From Arachis hypogaea (taxonomy: Eukaryota; Streptophyta; Magnoliopsida; Fabales; Fabaceae), in the NCBI RefSeq assembly GCF_003086295.3, contig NC_092048.1, positions 2,299,001 to 2,363,000 on the forward strand: a stretch of 64,000 nucleotides of DNA, read 5' to 3'. Below are positions 40,212-52,842 of the stretch, piece after piece. Each line of letters starts with the position of its first letter. Positions within the stretch are counted from its first letter, which is position 1. Under the pieces are notes generated by a model. The model did no database searches, was not told where the DNA came from, and saw nothing but the letters and a program-made list of their open reading frames with translations. The position numbers and the translations under genes were made by a program.

Positions 40212-42355
40212 TGTCACGGCCCAAAATGAGCCATGATCGGCGCTCAAGAATATAATCCCCAAGCAAGCCTAACCGACTCAAATATAAGTTGAATAAGAAA
40301 ATTACAAATATTTTAAATAAATTTACAATGTCTAAAATGAATAATTACATATTTTTAACAAACAAAAAAATAAAATAAATATGGGTGGATCCTGCCTGTG
40401 ACATATGGAGCAGATGACGTCTAAGAACTCAACAACGAATAGATACCTATTGCAGATCATTACTCTTGGATAGAAAGGCTCACATAATCAAATATTTATT
40501 CCTGATAAATATTTTTAGAAAAACGGAGTGAGTTTTGCAACCCAGTGACTAGACAGTACATCTATAATTCACATGAGACCATATAAACATAATTTTTGTT
40601 AGAAGATAATAATTTATATAAATAAGTGAATCAATAAGGGAGTTCTCATACAGAAATCAAATCAAAAGTCCACACTTGGGCGGCTCCACCTCTATGGGTA
40701 GCCCTTTCCTCTTGTGTGTCCTAACAGAATATCAGATCTAACGTGTGGCCTACACGTTAGGCTAGCAACACCCCTGCTAGTTGGAGTCTGAGTTAGATGC
40801 ATCTAAGTTAACGTCATAACCGCCGTTAACTACGGTTTTCTAATACGAGCCTCCCAAACCAATTCAAAACATATAATTTCAAATACAACAAATCTTTGAT
40901 CTTTCAAATATATAAGGTATCGAATCAAATCAAATCAAATAATACTTTTTCATCAGAAATATTTTCTCAACTCATAACTTCTTCAATCATAAATAATTTC
41001 AAACACATTTCACAATTTCAAAGTCAATAAGTACTAACAAATACTTCAATGTTTCAAAAGTATATTTTCAAATAAAATCAAATGTGCTAAAATAATATAA
41101 AACTTCATCAAATATATATAGTCTCATGTAAAATTTCTAAGATATGAACTTCATAAAAATATTTTCTCAATTATAATAAATTAATTATTCTAATCAAATC
41201 AAAGTTCTTCAACAATAGTTTTGTAAATATAATTAAAAACTCAGAATAGCATAAACAAAAAAAATGTAACGGTTATAAATGTAAAGCCTACTCACAAATT
41301 GGCTCCAAGGGACCGAGAAAACCAAACCAGAGTGCCAAGATAAAAGGTGAGGAAGGTTGAAGTAGAATGGAATGAAAGAGCACGAAATTCGGACCGAGGT
41401 AATAGCAACAACTTCGATTTCTCACTGCAGCAACTTCAACAATAGCCCTAGTATCAATAACATAGAACAACCACAGTAACAATGGCAGCGAATCTAATAG
41501 CCTACGGTGGTTTAAAAACTGAGCAAAAACAGAAATAAACATCAAGTATAGGACAGAGTCAATAATAGAGCTTTATGGCAAGACAAGGCAAAACAAGATT
41601 AGTCTTACCAAAGAAAAAGAAAATAAGGGATGGAGCATCAGCAACTCCAGTGACCGCCCGACGTCGACGGTGAAGGACACAATGGAACAGCGGTGGCGGC
41701 AGTTCCTCTCCTCTGACAGCGACTCCCACAGCAACACCACAAGCTCTGATGAACAAGGAGAGGCAGGGCTCAGCCCCCAGCGGAGCAGAGCAAGGGTAGA
41801 ATGCGAAGCAGGCAGGCTCAACGACGAGCTCCGGCGGTGGCAGTTGCTCAACGACGGTGTAACAGCTCCTCCCTCCTCCACATACCTATTGCTCCTTGGT
41901 CGACCCTCACGCTTGCCGCCGCGGCGACGACAATGACGGCAACGGCGTGACTCGACGGCAAAGGTTCCAATTGGCTCCAGAGGCAGGACGGTGCATGACG
42001 GTAATGGCAGTACATCTCCATTCTTCTCCGTCGCAATCTCGTGTGCGGGCTCATCTCTCTCTCTCCCCTGTGACAATGACGCGACAGCGATGCGGCGGCA
42101 TGACCAAGCCTTGCCGTGCGGTCTCTCTTCTCCCTCCTCTCTTCTCTTATTCCGTCTCCCTCTCCCTCTGTTTCTTTCTATCTCTTTTCTTTCCTTCTTT
42201 GTGATTCCAGAGAGTGAGAAGCGTTGGTGTTAGCGTGTGTGTGTTAGGAGAGGGTTAGGATTTAGAAAAAGGGGTAAAGGGTAGTTTAGGTATTTTTATA
42301 AAATTAGGAGGTATATGTAAAATATTTAAAAAAAAAAAAAACTTGAGATGTTACC
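40212..42355. mobile_element. Probable solo LTR (about 2.1 kb) inserted in the LINE
   Basis: The segment begins TGTCACGGCCCAAAATGAGC and ends gagatgttacc, flanked by the same 5 bp, ataca, at 40207-40211 and 42356-42360. A 5-bp duplication and a TGTCACGGCCC start fit LTRs of Ty3/gypsy Tekay-type elements, as I recall them. It is moderately GC-rich at 41640-42130, where several overlapping ORFs (for example 42076-41573 minus, 41670-41936 plus) look like low-complexity chance frames. The last bases are cc(a) rather than a clean CA, so the class is tentative. Confidence 0.55.
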
Positions 42356-42360
42356 ATACA

Positions 42361-43340
42361 TATCTTTAATTATACAAATATATTATTTATTTATTTTATA
42401 CTAGTGTCAATACATTAATTAATAGATTAATGGCTTACTTTAGAAGCAAAAGAAACCACTTGTACTTCCGCCTTAAAAAGGCAAAGTAGCTCAGGCTTTT
42501 TTCATAAATTTTTCATGTTGCTAGTGCTTTATTTTTAATTATTATTTGAACTAAATTTCACTTTTAAAGAACCAAATGTTATAAGCAATATTCTTATTGT
42601 AATTGTATTTATACATGATGAAGGGTTAAGATTTATTAGGAATGTCCATTGATTAATTAGATTTGGATCCAGCTTTAAAGGCCATCGAGCCTATTTTAAC
42701 TTGACATAAAAAGTAATTTAAAATAACATTAAATGTTACAAAGAAAAGATATTTTAGTTTTGATAGGTGATGACAAGTATCCTAATTGATTGGAGCCGTA
42801 AAATACAATACAAGCAGGTGTCATGAATATTAAGAGGAGGGGGGTTGTGAGCGTCATTTATGATGTTGCTGAATTGGCTGATAGGGGTTGGAGCCTACTT
42901 TGTCTTTTCATTTTGTGTGTACTAGATTTGAAGTCAGATAAGATGACTTAGTCAGTGGTTTGCATTTTATAAATTGTAAGTGTTGCATAGATTACGAAAT
43001 CTAATGTTCACAAGTCATGAAAAATCATGTCTTGTCTTGTCTTGTCTACATTAACTCTTTGAGGTTGCCAATCCCTCTACTTCATCACCGCCTTTGCCAT
43101 TTCCAATCCTCAAAATTAACAAATTAAGCTGGTGTCTTAATAGATCAACGTTACTAATAATAATACTAATTTTATTGGTTCAATTAAAGTCAAAGGAGAT
43201 GCAGCAGGCGTGCTATTTCTTAACACTCAAACGGCAAACTTAATTTTCACCATAAGAACAAGCTAAGAAATTATATAACAAAGAAAGGTGATATATATTG
43301 CTCCATGCAAGAAATTGACTATGATGACCTAGGTTGCAAC
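42361..43340. other. Short LINE 5' stub, then intergenic DNA
   Basis: The first about 25 bases, read on the minus strand, continue the LINE frame (YICIIKDM) up to the insertion point; beyond that no LINE similarity is visible, so the LINE was 5'-truncated when it inserted. The rest is AT-rich with no gene supported. Confidence 0.45.
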
Positions 43341-43821
43341 TAGGGGTGGCAACGGGGCGGGTAGGAGTGGGTTTTTGCTCTACCCGACCCCGTTTTGCCG
43401 TACAATAATATGCGTAAAACCCGTCCCGTTTCTACTTGTGGGTAGTAAAATGTTGAATTCTAATCCGCTATTGCGGGTACTCGCTCCGGCCCTATCCGCT
43501 CCTATAATTATTAAAATCTAATAAATAAAATTTAAATTTAAATTTTACATAACCATCATCACATACATAATATAAATTAAAGTAAAAATTTTAAATATAA
43601 TATAATATTATTAATTATTTATTAATTATTTTACATATATTATACATATTATATATTAAAATTATATATATTATATATATACCGAACCAGTTAAGAGCAG
43701 GTATTACCTAAATCCGACCATGCCTCCTCCCAAAAATCTGCCCTACTAAAAACTCGATCCGGTGCGAATAATTACCCCCCGAATGAATAAGGGCGGAGGT
43801 TCCGATGGTGTTGCCATCCTA
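43341..43821. mobile_element. Non-autonomous hAT-like element, 481 bp
   Basis: Left end TAGGGGTGGCAACGGGGCGG and right end, reversed, TAGGATGGCAACACCATCGG. The flanking 8-mers gttgcaac (43333-43340) and cttgcagc (43822-43829) match at six of eight positions. The TAGKGGTGGCAA end relates it to the element at 37379. Both ends carry cgggta/tacccg-type motifs and the middle is AT-rich. Confidence 0.7.
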
Positions 43822-46216
43822 CTTGCAGCTACTGCTACTCACTTAGTCACTTGTTTGTGAAGTTGCATTGTATGTGACCCAATTCTGTAATATTTAAATT
43901 AAATTATTATTATATGCATCTGATCTTTCTCCCTCACATTGATTAAACTACTCGTAAATTAATTTATGTGCTGTGTACAACCAACCACCAAGTTAAAAAA
44001 TATGTATCATTGTCCAAAAATCCAGCTTTATTATTACCACCTACTAGGCTACTACACGTATACATACTCCCATAGTAGTCCTTAAAAGATCACATGCCTT
44101 CCTTTTTAACTTTCTTTTCACTTTTCACTTCTTTTTTTTTTTTTTGGACATGCACTTTTCACTTCTTTAACCAATCAACTCTCTCCTCTCAACTGGCCTG
44201 GGCTTGCTATATATCCTTCTATGCATGCACCCATTTATTCTATTTCACGTTAAAAGTCTATCTTAATCAAGTGACAATCATATCGCCTCTTAATCAAGTT
44301 GCACCAAATTCGAACTCCAGCTGAGACTGAGATGAGGTTTGATAAAACCTCAAAATATAGGTGCATAGGTGTGTGTTGTGGTACTTAGAATTGGAGGTTG
44401 TCCAATCCACTTGACAAAAAAAAAACTAAAAATTTTATAAAAAAAATTAATATATCAGAGGTCATCACAATTTATTATTTGTTGCCATCACTTTTAATTA
44501 TCAATTCAATTTTTTTAGTTTAATAATTTAATAATATATTTTATTCTATATATTTTTAAATATTGATAATTAATTAATGATAAAAAAAATAAATTCTAAT
44601 AATCCTCTAACATTCTTGATATATTTATATATAAATATGTTATTATTTAATTTATTTTTAATATATTTTATATTTTAACCTATATATATTCTATACAAAT
44701 AATTAATTTTTTACCTATACATAACATAATGATATCATTATTAATTATCAATTAATTCTAATAGACAATTAAAAGTAATAGAGTGAGTCTTTGTTAATCT
44801 TGAATCTACATAAAAGAAATGTATAAGTTTACAAATAAATAAAAATAGAATGTCATTTAAATATCTTTTAAAGAAAAAGAAAATTTTCCCTAGTTGAAAT
44901 CTTAGTACAACATGGAAAACAAATTTTCCAACCAAAAAACCAAACACATTTATTTCAAAAGACATATAATGTTAATCGTTAATTCAGTTCATGCATGCCA
45001 ACCCTTAAAGGCCCATACTTTCTCATTTATTATGATCACTATTATTAGGCGTTATGTTTTTTGTTGATGACTTGATGTATATATGTATTACTGAGTATAT
45101 ATATATTATGGTTCCCAGTTATAATCAGTAAACAGGAAAGCATTTACAAACTATACACATGATATGATGATGATGTTATTGGTTTGTTTTTTTATTAGGT
45201 GTATGCTATGGTGCCTATATATACTTGCACAACTTATTAAAAAGAGATAAAAATTAATATTTAAATTAAAAAATATAAAAATAAACAATTTTTTAATATT
45301 TAAAATTTACTATAAAAAGTAACTTCGCCAATTTCGACACAAAAGTTAAAGGCATGGGAGAATTCGCCTTTTTATTATTATATTCTATCCTTTATTGGGT
45401 ACGTTGTCGACTACTTTCATGGAGCTTCGTAAGAAAGAGGAATAAAAGGTTTGAAATTGAAAATGAAGTATGTAACAATTTAATGATAGGTGGGAACACT
45501 TGAACTTGACTCCTATCCAATATAATGTTGTGTATGGAACCAGTTATCATCTATTGTTTCGTTTCTTTTGTTCCATATTTATGATCTTTATTATGTCCAG
45601 CTAAGGTGTTGCAATAATTTTATCATTTTTTGGATAAAACATAATGCCAGAAAATAAGTTAAAGTTTGTCTAAATTGAAATTGTTGAGGTGATTACTGAT
45701 GTTATTACCTCTCTTTAATTTATAATCCATTAATTAATTTGTTATTATAAAAGTGGAGATATACTCATCACTAGAGTCAAAGATACCCATGCATACTCTT
45801 TAATTGGTTTAATTATTTCTTTGTCTTTAGTTAGTTTGGTGAATTTAATTTGTAAAAGTAAGTATACGTAGTGTTTGGCAATTAGGATGGTCCTGAATTG
45901 AAGATGTTATCTACCCTCTGTCAAGGTTTAACGAAATAAATTTTCTTGCATTATTTATCCGATCCACATACCAGTTAAAACAAATTTAATTTGAATCGAA
46001 CCATCGTATATCCTTATAATATATACAATAGAACAATGTTACAAAACTAACAATTTATTATTTTTGCTTAGCAGTAGCCATCAATAATAAAAAATATTGA
46101 CTAAAAATATAATACTGAATTCCTAGATTAAGTTTATTTAATTTTACATTTTTGATATATGCTAAAATTATGGTATATATGCATGCACACAGAACATCTT
46201 GTGGCTAATATATGTA
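43822..46216. other. Intergenic AT-rich DNA, no gene supported
   Basis: About 2.4 kb with T runs and AT stretches. ORFs at 44094-44324 (plus) and 44965-44741 (minus) show no domain. I see no RNA gene and no delimitable repeat. Confidence 0.4.
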
Positions 46217-46421
46217 GGTAGCTACTCCAATGAAGATTTAATGATTATCATCATGTGAAGATACATCATTTTGATCATTGGATGATAGATTGTAGGGCTT
46301 GATTTTATTTGAAGTAAAAGTGTTATCTTTATTTAAAGTGTTGCTAAATAAATAAGTTATACTTTTTAAACAAGGATCATCATGAAAAGATGTTTTTGGC
46401 ATCTTCATGAGAGTAGTTGCC
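46217..46421. mobile_element. Mutator-like MITE, 205 bp (copy A, opposite orientation to copies B and C)
   Basis: Left end GGTAGCTACTCCAATGAAGA and right end, reversed, GGCAACTACTCTCATGAAGA. Flanking 9-mers atatatgta (46208-46216) and atgtatgta (46422-46430) match at eight of nine positions. The sequence is the reverse complement of the copies at 24843 and 52447 over its whole length. Two ORFs across it are chance. Confidence 0.87.
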
Positions 46422-46430
46422 ATGTATGTA

Positions 46431-47298
46431 TGTACAGATGTATATTAATTGCTCCCTCAACAGTATACTTAACCCCTAGCTCTCTAGGTCATGTGATTGA
46501 GAATATGGGACCAGAAATCTGCTCCTCTGTAAATAACAGAGTGAATGATTCTGGAAACATTGATATTTTAATAGGAATGAGGTTTATATATGATTTTGTT
46601 TTCCATTTGATACTAGTAAAAATTGCACGCCTACATATTCTTCCATGATCAAACATTTATGATGATAGCGAGATAACTACTCCTTTTTTCAGATTTTATC
46701 CACCCAACACTAATATTTAAACATACTCAAGTTAAGTTAGTAAGATTTAAGAATAGAAATTCTGTAAATAAGATGAAAGATTAAAAATATGATCCTTTCA
46801 AAATTGAGATATAAATAAGAGTACTGATATATAGTATAGTTTATGATATGAGCGGAATTGAAGTTGGGGTCATAAAAGGGAGTAATCTGTAGAGAGAACA
46901 CTTAAATGCTGGCAACTATATGATGATGGGAGATAGGTATTGATCTCTGCTGCTTCTGACTTGAGTGTGGTTGGTCAACTTGTACTGTGTGTATGTATGT
47001 ATGGGGTGCATGGTGCCTTCATCAACCGAGATCTAAGTATCTAACTCTCACCTTCCATAACACCCCTTTAATTTGTCTCATATGTCATATGTCTATCTAC
47101 AATTCTACCTACATACATTAATTTCAAAATACTAGTAGTATTGGACTAAACTATAACCTTTTCTTTACGTAATAAAAGTATTTTAAAATGGTTTTTGGAA
47201 ATTAGGAATTTACTCAAATAAATGCATGTTGTGAGCTGTGGGTGAGAGATAGAATACTAGAATATTATAGTAATATGAATTTGAATTGTATGTGTAGT
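46431..47298. other. Upstream region of the first FAR gene
   Basis: No gene is supported. Probably includes distal promoter sequence of the gene starting at 47648, which the SINE at 47317 now separates from its start. Confidence 0.4.
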
Positions 47299-47316
47299 AA
47301 AAAATGAAGCATGGTT

Positions 47317-47504
47317 AACCAAATTGGGTTGGTCTAGTGGTTAGCTCACTAGTCCGCTTAAGTAAATGTCGGGGGTTCGAATCTCACCTTGTGCATGTAG
47401 CAACCCATTGGTCAGCGGCAAACCCTTAAATGAAGCTCAGTACCGCGACGGATTAGTTCTTCACCTGCTGGGTTGAGAGATACCGGAAAAAACCAAAAAA
47501 AAAA
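47317..47504 (+). mobile_element. tRNA-derived SINE with perfect 18-bp target duplication
   Basis: The head contains RNA polymerase III promoter boxes: A box tggtctagtggttagctcac and B box gggttcgaatc about 30 bp on. A body with cagtaccgcgacggattag follows, then an A-rich tail. The target sequence aaaaaatgaagcatggtt occurs on both sides (47299-47316 and 47505-47522), an exact 18-bp match showing insertion by target-primed reverse transcription. The body resembles SINEs I know from other legumes. It lies about 125-330 bp before the FAR start codon at 47648, in the leader or core promoter. Confidence 0.92.
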
Positions 47505-47647
47505 AAAAAATGAAGCATGGTTGCGTAGACTTGATGTCATAATTGCTGATCTCCATTATATATGCAATTGCCAAATGGCCACACAACACATTCACTACAC
47601 ACATTCATCATCTTCTCTTTCCTCGCTCTCTCTCTTCTCTTTCAATA

Positions 47648-50600
47648 ATGGAGTTGGGAAGCATACTCCACTTCCTTCAGGATAAGACCATTCTCATCAC
47701 TGGAGCCACTGGTTTCCTTGCCAAAAGTACATATATTATTCTCTCTTTCAATGTATCATTCATTCATATTACTAAATGTATTTATCTGTTTGCTTCTGTC
47801 AGTTCTGGTGGAGAAGATACTGAGGGTTCAACCAAATGTTAAGAAACTATTTCTTCTTTTAAGAGCTGCTGATGCTAAGTCTGCTACTCATCGCTTGCAA
47901 AATGAGGTACTATATATTAATACTCACTTAATTACTCTCTTACACTTGCTTGCTTTTCCAACTAATATATATGCATGTTGTTTTGCAGATCATAGGCAAG
48001 GACTTGTTTAGATTGCTAAAAGAAAACTTAGGTCCAAACTTCAATTCCTTCATAGCACAAAAGTTGACACTCGTTCCAGGGGATATTTCTCGCCAGGATT
48101 TGGGTTTGGACTCTGATTCTATTCTCAAGCAACAAATTTACGACCAAACACATGTTATTATTAATTTAGCTGCAAATACCAACTTTGATGAAAGGTACAT
48201 AGTACATACATACATATATTCTCATGCTCTTTTTTTTAATATATAATTAATAAATGAATATTATATTGCAGGTATGATATATCGTTGGGCCTAAATACCT
48301 TTGGAGTTAAGCACGTCATAAATTTTTCCAAAAAATGCACTAAACTCAAAGTGCTTGTGCATGTATCAACAGGTTTGTATATATACTTGATTATATATTA
48401 GGTACTAATAAGCTAGTTATTAAAATGAGACAAGGAGTGTTGTTGTTACATGATTTTCAGCTTATGTGTGTGGAGAGGGAGAAGGTCTAATAATGGAGAA
48501 GCCATATGAGATGGGTGTTTCACTAAATGGAGTTGTTGGATTAGACATCGATGCCGAACACAAACTCATACGTCACAAATTAGCTGACCTTCAACATCAG
48601 GGAGCCACAGAGAACGAAATTAAAATTGCCATGAAGGACTTGGGTATTACCAGGTTAGTTTCTCTATCAATTATATATATTATATATAAATTTTCATCTT
48701 ATATTAGCGAAAATATTTAATAATCAAAAAAATTAAAATTAGTCCAAACTTATCATATTTAATATTTATAAATTATTATAATAATTAATAAATATTAAAT
48801 AAAATAAATTTTAGTTATTTTTTTTATTTATCTAACATTATTGTTATATTAGATTACCAACACTTAATTAATAAAAAACATGTTAGGCATTGATTGGCAC
48901 ACTACCTTAGACATTGACACGTGTATGTGACTATACGGTACGGTAGATATAGAGTAGGAAACATTGTCATTACTCATTGAGGGGTGAGGACCAGAATTAT
49001 ATATAGTAGCTTTTCCTCTAATAAGAAAGCAACAAGCCAACAACCGAGTCTTTGTTCCTTGTTGATGATTATTATCAAAGTATCATGTCTCCATCTTTCA
49101 GCAAATAGAAAAAATGATCAACATAGATATGGGAGGAGACTTCATTCTTTTTGTTTAGATTCCAATATTTATTGCTATTTTGTGGGAAAACGACCTATAG
49201 AAAAAAGGAGACCACTTCGATAAGACATTAAAAATATATTTTTTTAAAGATGCTTATATGTGTCATAATATTATTGGACATTTTTATTAAATTGATTAAT
49301 AATTTATTTTTTAATAAATCAAAATAAAATCAGTTTATTATAGCAAAAATAATAAATCTAATTGTCCACACTATAATTATTAGATTCGATTTGATTCGAC
49401 TGATTTACACAATTTAAACCGAGTCATGTTTAAATTTTTTTATAAAAAGATAAATATATCGTTGATTTTTTTTTTAAAAAAAAATGATCCAGTAGATTAT
49501 GTAAATTAGTAGGTTCAACCGGATCTGATAACAATTGATTTTATTATTATTGTTATAAAAAAACAGGTTTTATTTTAGTTTGTTAAAAAATTTAAAAATA
49601 ACTGATTCATTAATACGTACAATAATAATGCGACACATAAGTGTCTTTGCGTGTCTTTATGGGAGCATCTTCCATAGAAAAAATGAAGAGCCTATGTATT
49701 TTGGTCGTGCGTTTTTAATATGTCGAGTTTATTGCTTATTTTTTGAAATATAAACTAAATGACCACATTACATTTTATCAAAATTATATTACTACCGAAG
49801 AAAATGAACGATAATTTATGCTCAAATTAAATATACCAGTCAATTTCAAGAAGACAACCCTACCTTATATATATTTTAACTTTGAATATCTAAGAAATTA
49901 GTTCTAATAAGATGATGATGATATATATCTTTGTGACTTGTTAGTTAGGGAAAAAAAAAGAAAAGAAAATAAATAATCCTCCCTTATATAAATAGGCGGT
50001 GGAGTACATTTAGTGGTGTTAGGAAATTAAATAAAGAAAATGAGGGTTTGGTTTATTGTCCATTAAATCCCGAAATAACTCCCTTACCAAACACGAGAAA
50101 AAAGAAAATTTGTTGTACACATATGATGAGAGTGACCAACATGGCCACATTTGATCAGGCTTCATAAATAATTGAGTCACTGCATGGTCCCGTTTTTCTG
50201 CTGATATTGAATTGGGCCGAAGCCCAAAAACATATGAATAAAAAAAAAGTGTGTGTGTGTGTGTGTGTGTAGGGCAAAGAAGTATGGATGGCCAAACACA
50301 TATGTAATGACAAAAGCAATGGGAGAGATGATAGTAGAGGAGGAGAAAGTCAAAGGAGACTTGGGTGTTGATATTGTGATTGTTCGTCCTTCCATTGTTA
50401 CCAGCACCTTCAAGGACCCTTTCCCCGGTTGGGCCGAGGGTGTTAGAACCATTGACAGTCTTGCTGTTGCTTATGGTAAAGGAAAACTCACTTGCTTCCT
50501 TGGAGATCTCAACGCCATTGTTGATGTCATACCAGCAGATATGGTGGTCAATGCAATACTAGTGGCCACGGCAGCTCATGCAACTCATCGTGCTAATGGT

Positions 50601-51086
50601 AATGGCATATATCATGTTACTTCCTCTGTTAGAAACCCACTTCGAAACTGGAATCTGCAAGACGTGGGGTACAGGTATTTCACGGCCAAACCATGGATCA
50701 ACAAGGATGGTAAGGCAGTGAAGGTTGGCAAATGCAAAATTCTGAGCAGCATGGACAGCTTCAACAGACACATGTTCCTCCGCTACTTTCTTCTCTTAAA
50801 GGGACTGCAGCTGGCCAACACTGCCTTTTGCCACTTCTTCCAGGGAACCTATCTTGATCTCAACAGGAAGATTCAGATCGTCCTGCGCTTGGTTGACCTG
50901 TACAAGCCTTACTTGTTCTTCAAGGGAGTTTTTGATGATCTCAACACACACAACTTGAGACAAGCTGTCCTCATAGACACTCATCTCTTTTACTTCGATC
51001 CCAAGCTCATCAATTGGGATGATTACTTCCTCAACACTCATCTCCCTGGTGTCGTCAAATATATCTTCAATAATAAGAATTATTAA
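47648..51086 (+). CDS. Fatty acyl-CoA reductase, alcohol-forming (FAR copy A)
   Basis: Six exons: 47648-47726, 47803-47906, 47989-48194, 48272-48372, 48461-48653, 50273-51086. They total 1497 bp (498 residues) with all junctions in frame. The N-terminal Rossmann domain carries the NAD(P)H motif TGATGFLAK (18-26) and the active-site YxxxK as YVMTK (Y238, K242). The C-terminal FAR/male-sterility domain follows ([20 protein letters not shown]) and the protein ends [11 protein letters not shown]. FARs reduce very-long-chain acyl-CoA to primary alcohols for wax or suberin, usually at the ER; no plastid transit peptide is seen, unlike MS2/FAR2. The last exon equals four exons of the neighbouring copy, so three introns have been lost exactly. 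Intron 5 is long (1619 bp) and its acceptor follows a GT repeat instead of a pyrimidine tract. Chain length specificity cannot be told from sequence. Confidence 0.92.
49246..49648. mobile_element. Candidate MITE in FAR copy A intron 5
   Basis: The left side (aaagatgcttatatgtgtca, then attattgg) and the reversed right side (aaagacacttatgtgtcgca, then attattg) are inverted copies for about 60 bp. The interior is AT-rich. The target duplication is not visible, so the ends are approximate. It accounts for about 400 bp of the unusually long intron. Confidence 0.5.
50249..50270 (+). repeat. GT repeat directly before a splice acceptor
   Basis: Eleven gt units end in the tag of the intron 5 acceptor of FAR copy A, in the place where a polypyrimidine tract is expected. 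Confidence 0.9.
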
Positions 51087-51934
51087 TATATCTTATTTTT
51101 ATTTCTTAAAGCAAGCTAGCTAAGGCAGTAGGTATTAACTTGTTAGCAAACCGCCAAATATATATGTATCCAATATCATAATTAATATATATAATTATCC
51201 TCACCATGCTTTCTTTCTTCCTTTTTTATTAACCAAATGTCCACAACATGATCCTTAAGATTGCAGACTTATTTTACGTTACTTTTTTAATATTTTACAA
51301 ATGTCAAATAAGAAAATGGTATATATAACATTATTTAACGTTAATTATTCTCCAAAATAGAAAATTTCTAATATAACTGTTTTAAGGGTACCGTGTATCA
51401 TGCAATAAAGAGGTGGAGAAAATGTTTGGTATCCTACATATATGATTATAGTTGCCATATTCAAACTTGAAATATGTTGATCACTGTTGTGTTAATAATG
51501 TTGAGCGCTCTGCTATTTACTGTGCTGCTAAATATGTTAGGCCTGCGTGCCTCTTCCCTGTGATGGCGCTGATACGTATTTTCAAATTTGAATGCAAATG
51601 GGACCGATGTGTAAGCTTTTTAGTTATATCTAGGAACTAACATTTACTACCCTATGCTGCTATACATTGAATATGGATGACCAACTCTTCCAAGCTAAGT
51701 AACCAACAATTAATTCAATTCAGTCCTCGGATAAACCATTTATGTTTCTTTTTAGTAAATAGGAGACTACTCTAGAGAAAAAAGAACCAGCAATGATATC
51801 TATATCCAAACGATGATGATGGTCATTCAGAAACTTGCATTGTTAAGTTGGCTCTGGGCTGTACTGTGGTCCTGCCAACTTTTTTATGGCGGTCTGGTCA
51901 GTCAACATAGTAATTAATTAATCGGTTTCGCTAC
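51087..51934. other. 3' flank of FAR copy A
   Basis: No gene is supported. The 62-residue ORF at 51452-51640 has no domain. AT-rich sequence with the presumed 3' UTR in the first 150 bp. Confidence 0.4.
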
Positions 51935-52189
51935 GTTACCGACAGTATATCTGCCAACTTCTGCCAACTCTTCTGTTTCATGAAAGTGTGTTCGTAGATG
52001 TGTCTAATAAAAATGTCTTTTTTATAGCTGTGTTTAATAGAAGTGTCTTTATAGATATATTTTCTGGATGTGTCTCTTTATATATGTATTTAAAATATAT
52101 TAATTATTAGACACATCCACGAACACACTTCCATAAAACACAATTATAAATAAGAGTTGGCAGAAGTTGGCAGATAATATGTTGGTACC
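51935..52189. mobile_element. MITE, about 255 bp, with TATCTGCCAACTTCTGCCAA inverted repeats
   Basis: The left arm reads tatctgccaacttctgccaa then ctctt, and a little further in gtgtgttcgtagatgtgtct. The right arm is the inverse of both, giving terminal repeats of about 80 bp with small gaps. The outermost bases (left gttaccgaca, right reversed gggtaccaaca) also pair roughly. The target duplication is unclear. Confidence 0.7.
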
Positions 52190-52446
52190 CTATACTTTTT
52201 CTTAATTAAAGGGTAATAAAACATATATCAAGTTAAAAAGAAGATGCAGATGAACATTCATTTCTTTTAGCCCATAAACTATTATATTACCCTTTTAATA
52301 TGTAATCCTGCAATTGGTTCATCAACATATGTTAACTGAGAAAACATTTGCACATGGTTGGCGTTGAAATTATTAGAATCTCCATCCCTATGCTGCTATC
52401 CCATGCATGCACAAACAAATATGGTTACATACGTATATAAGAAAAA

Positions 52447-52652
52447 GGCAACTACTCTCATGAAGATGCCAAAAACATCTTCTCATGATGATCCTTGTTT
52501 AAAAAGTGTAACTTATTTGTTTAGCAACACTTTGAATAAAGGTAACACTTTTACTTTAAATAAAAATTAAGCCCTACAATCTATCATCCAATGGTTAAAA
52601 TGAAATATCTTCACATGATGACAATCATAAAATCTTCATTGGAGTAACCACC
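52447..52652. mobile_element. Mutator-like MITE, 206 bp (copy B)
   Basis: Left end GGCAACTACTCTCATGAAGA and right end, reversed, GGTGGTTACTCCAATGAAGA. Flanking 9-mers taagaaaaa (52438-52446) and taacaaaaa (52653-52661) match at eight of nine positions. Same family as 24843 (same orientation) and 46217 (opposite). It lies between the two FAR genes. Confidence 0.87.
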
Positions 52653-52841
52653 TAACAAAAATACAGCAACTAATAATGAGTCTTTTGACTTTTCACATCA
52701 CAGTATATGACTACTTCTTCCTCCGCCCCTAGAACATGGGAGACAGCACATTTTTATTTCAAGAGAAGAATACTCGCTTTTAGGTATATCTACGAATATT
52801 TCATATGTGGTGGACCTAAGCTACCGTATATAATTAATATA

Positions 52842-52842
<1 letters not shown>

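Noticed and set aside
41573..42204. Several overlapping ORFs on both strands, up to 167 residues
   Set aside because: They are rich in Arg, Ser, His and Pro in all frames, have no domain, and lie in a GC-richer part of an LTR-like insertion. Frames are open by composition.
47330..47401. tRNA gene suggested by A and B box sequences
   Set aside because: The tRNA-like head has no proper acceptor stem and is followed by a SINE body, an A-rich tail and an exact target duplication, so it is a SINE.
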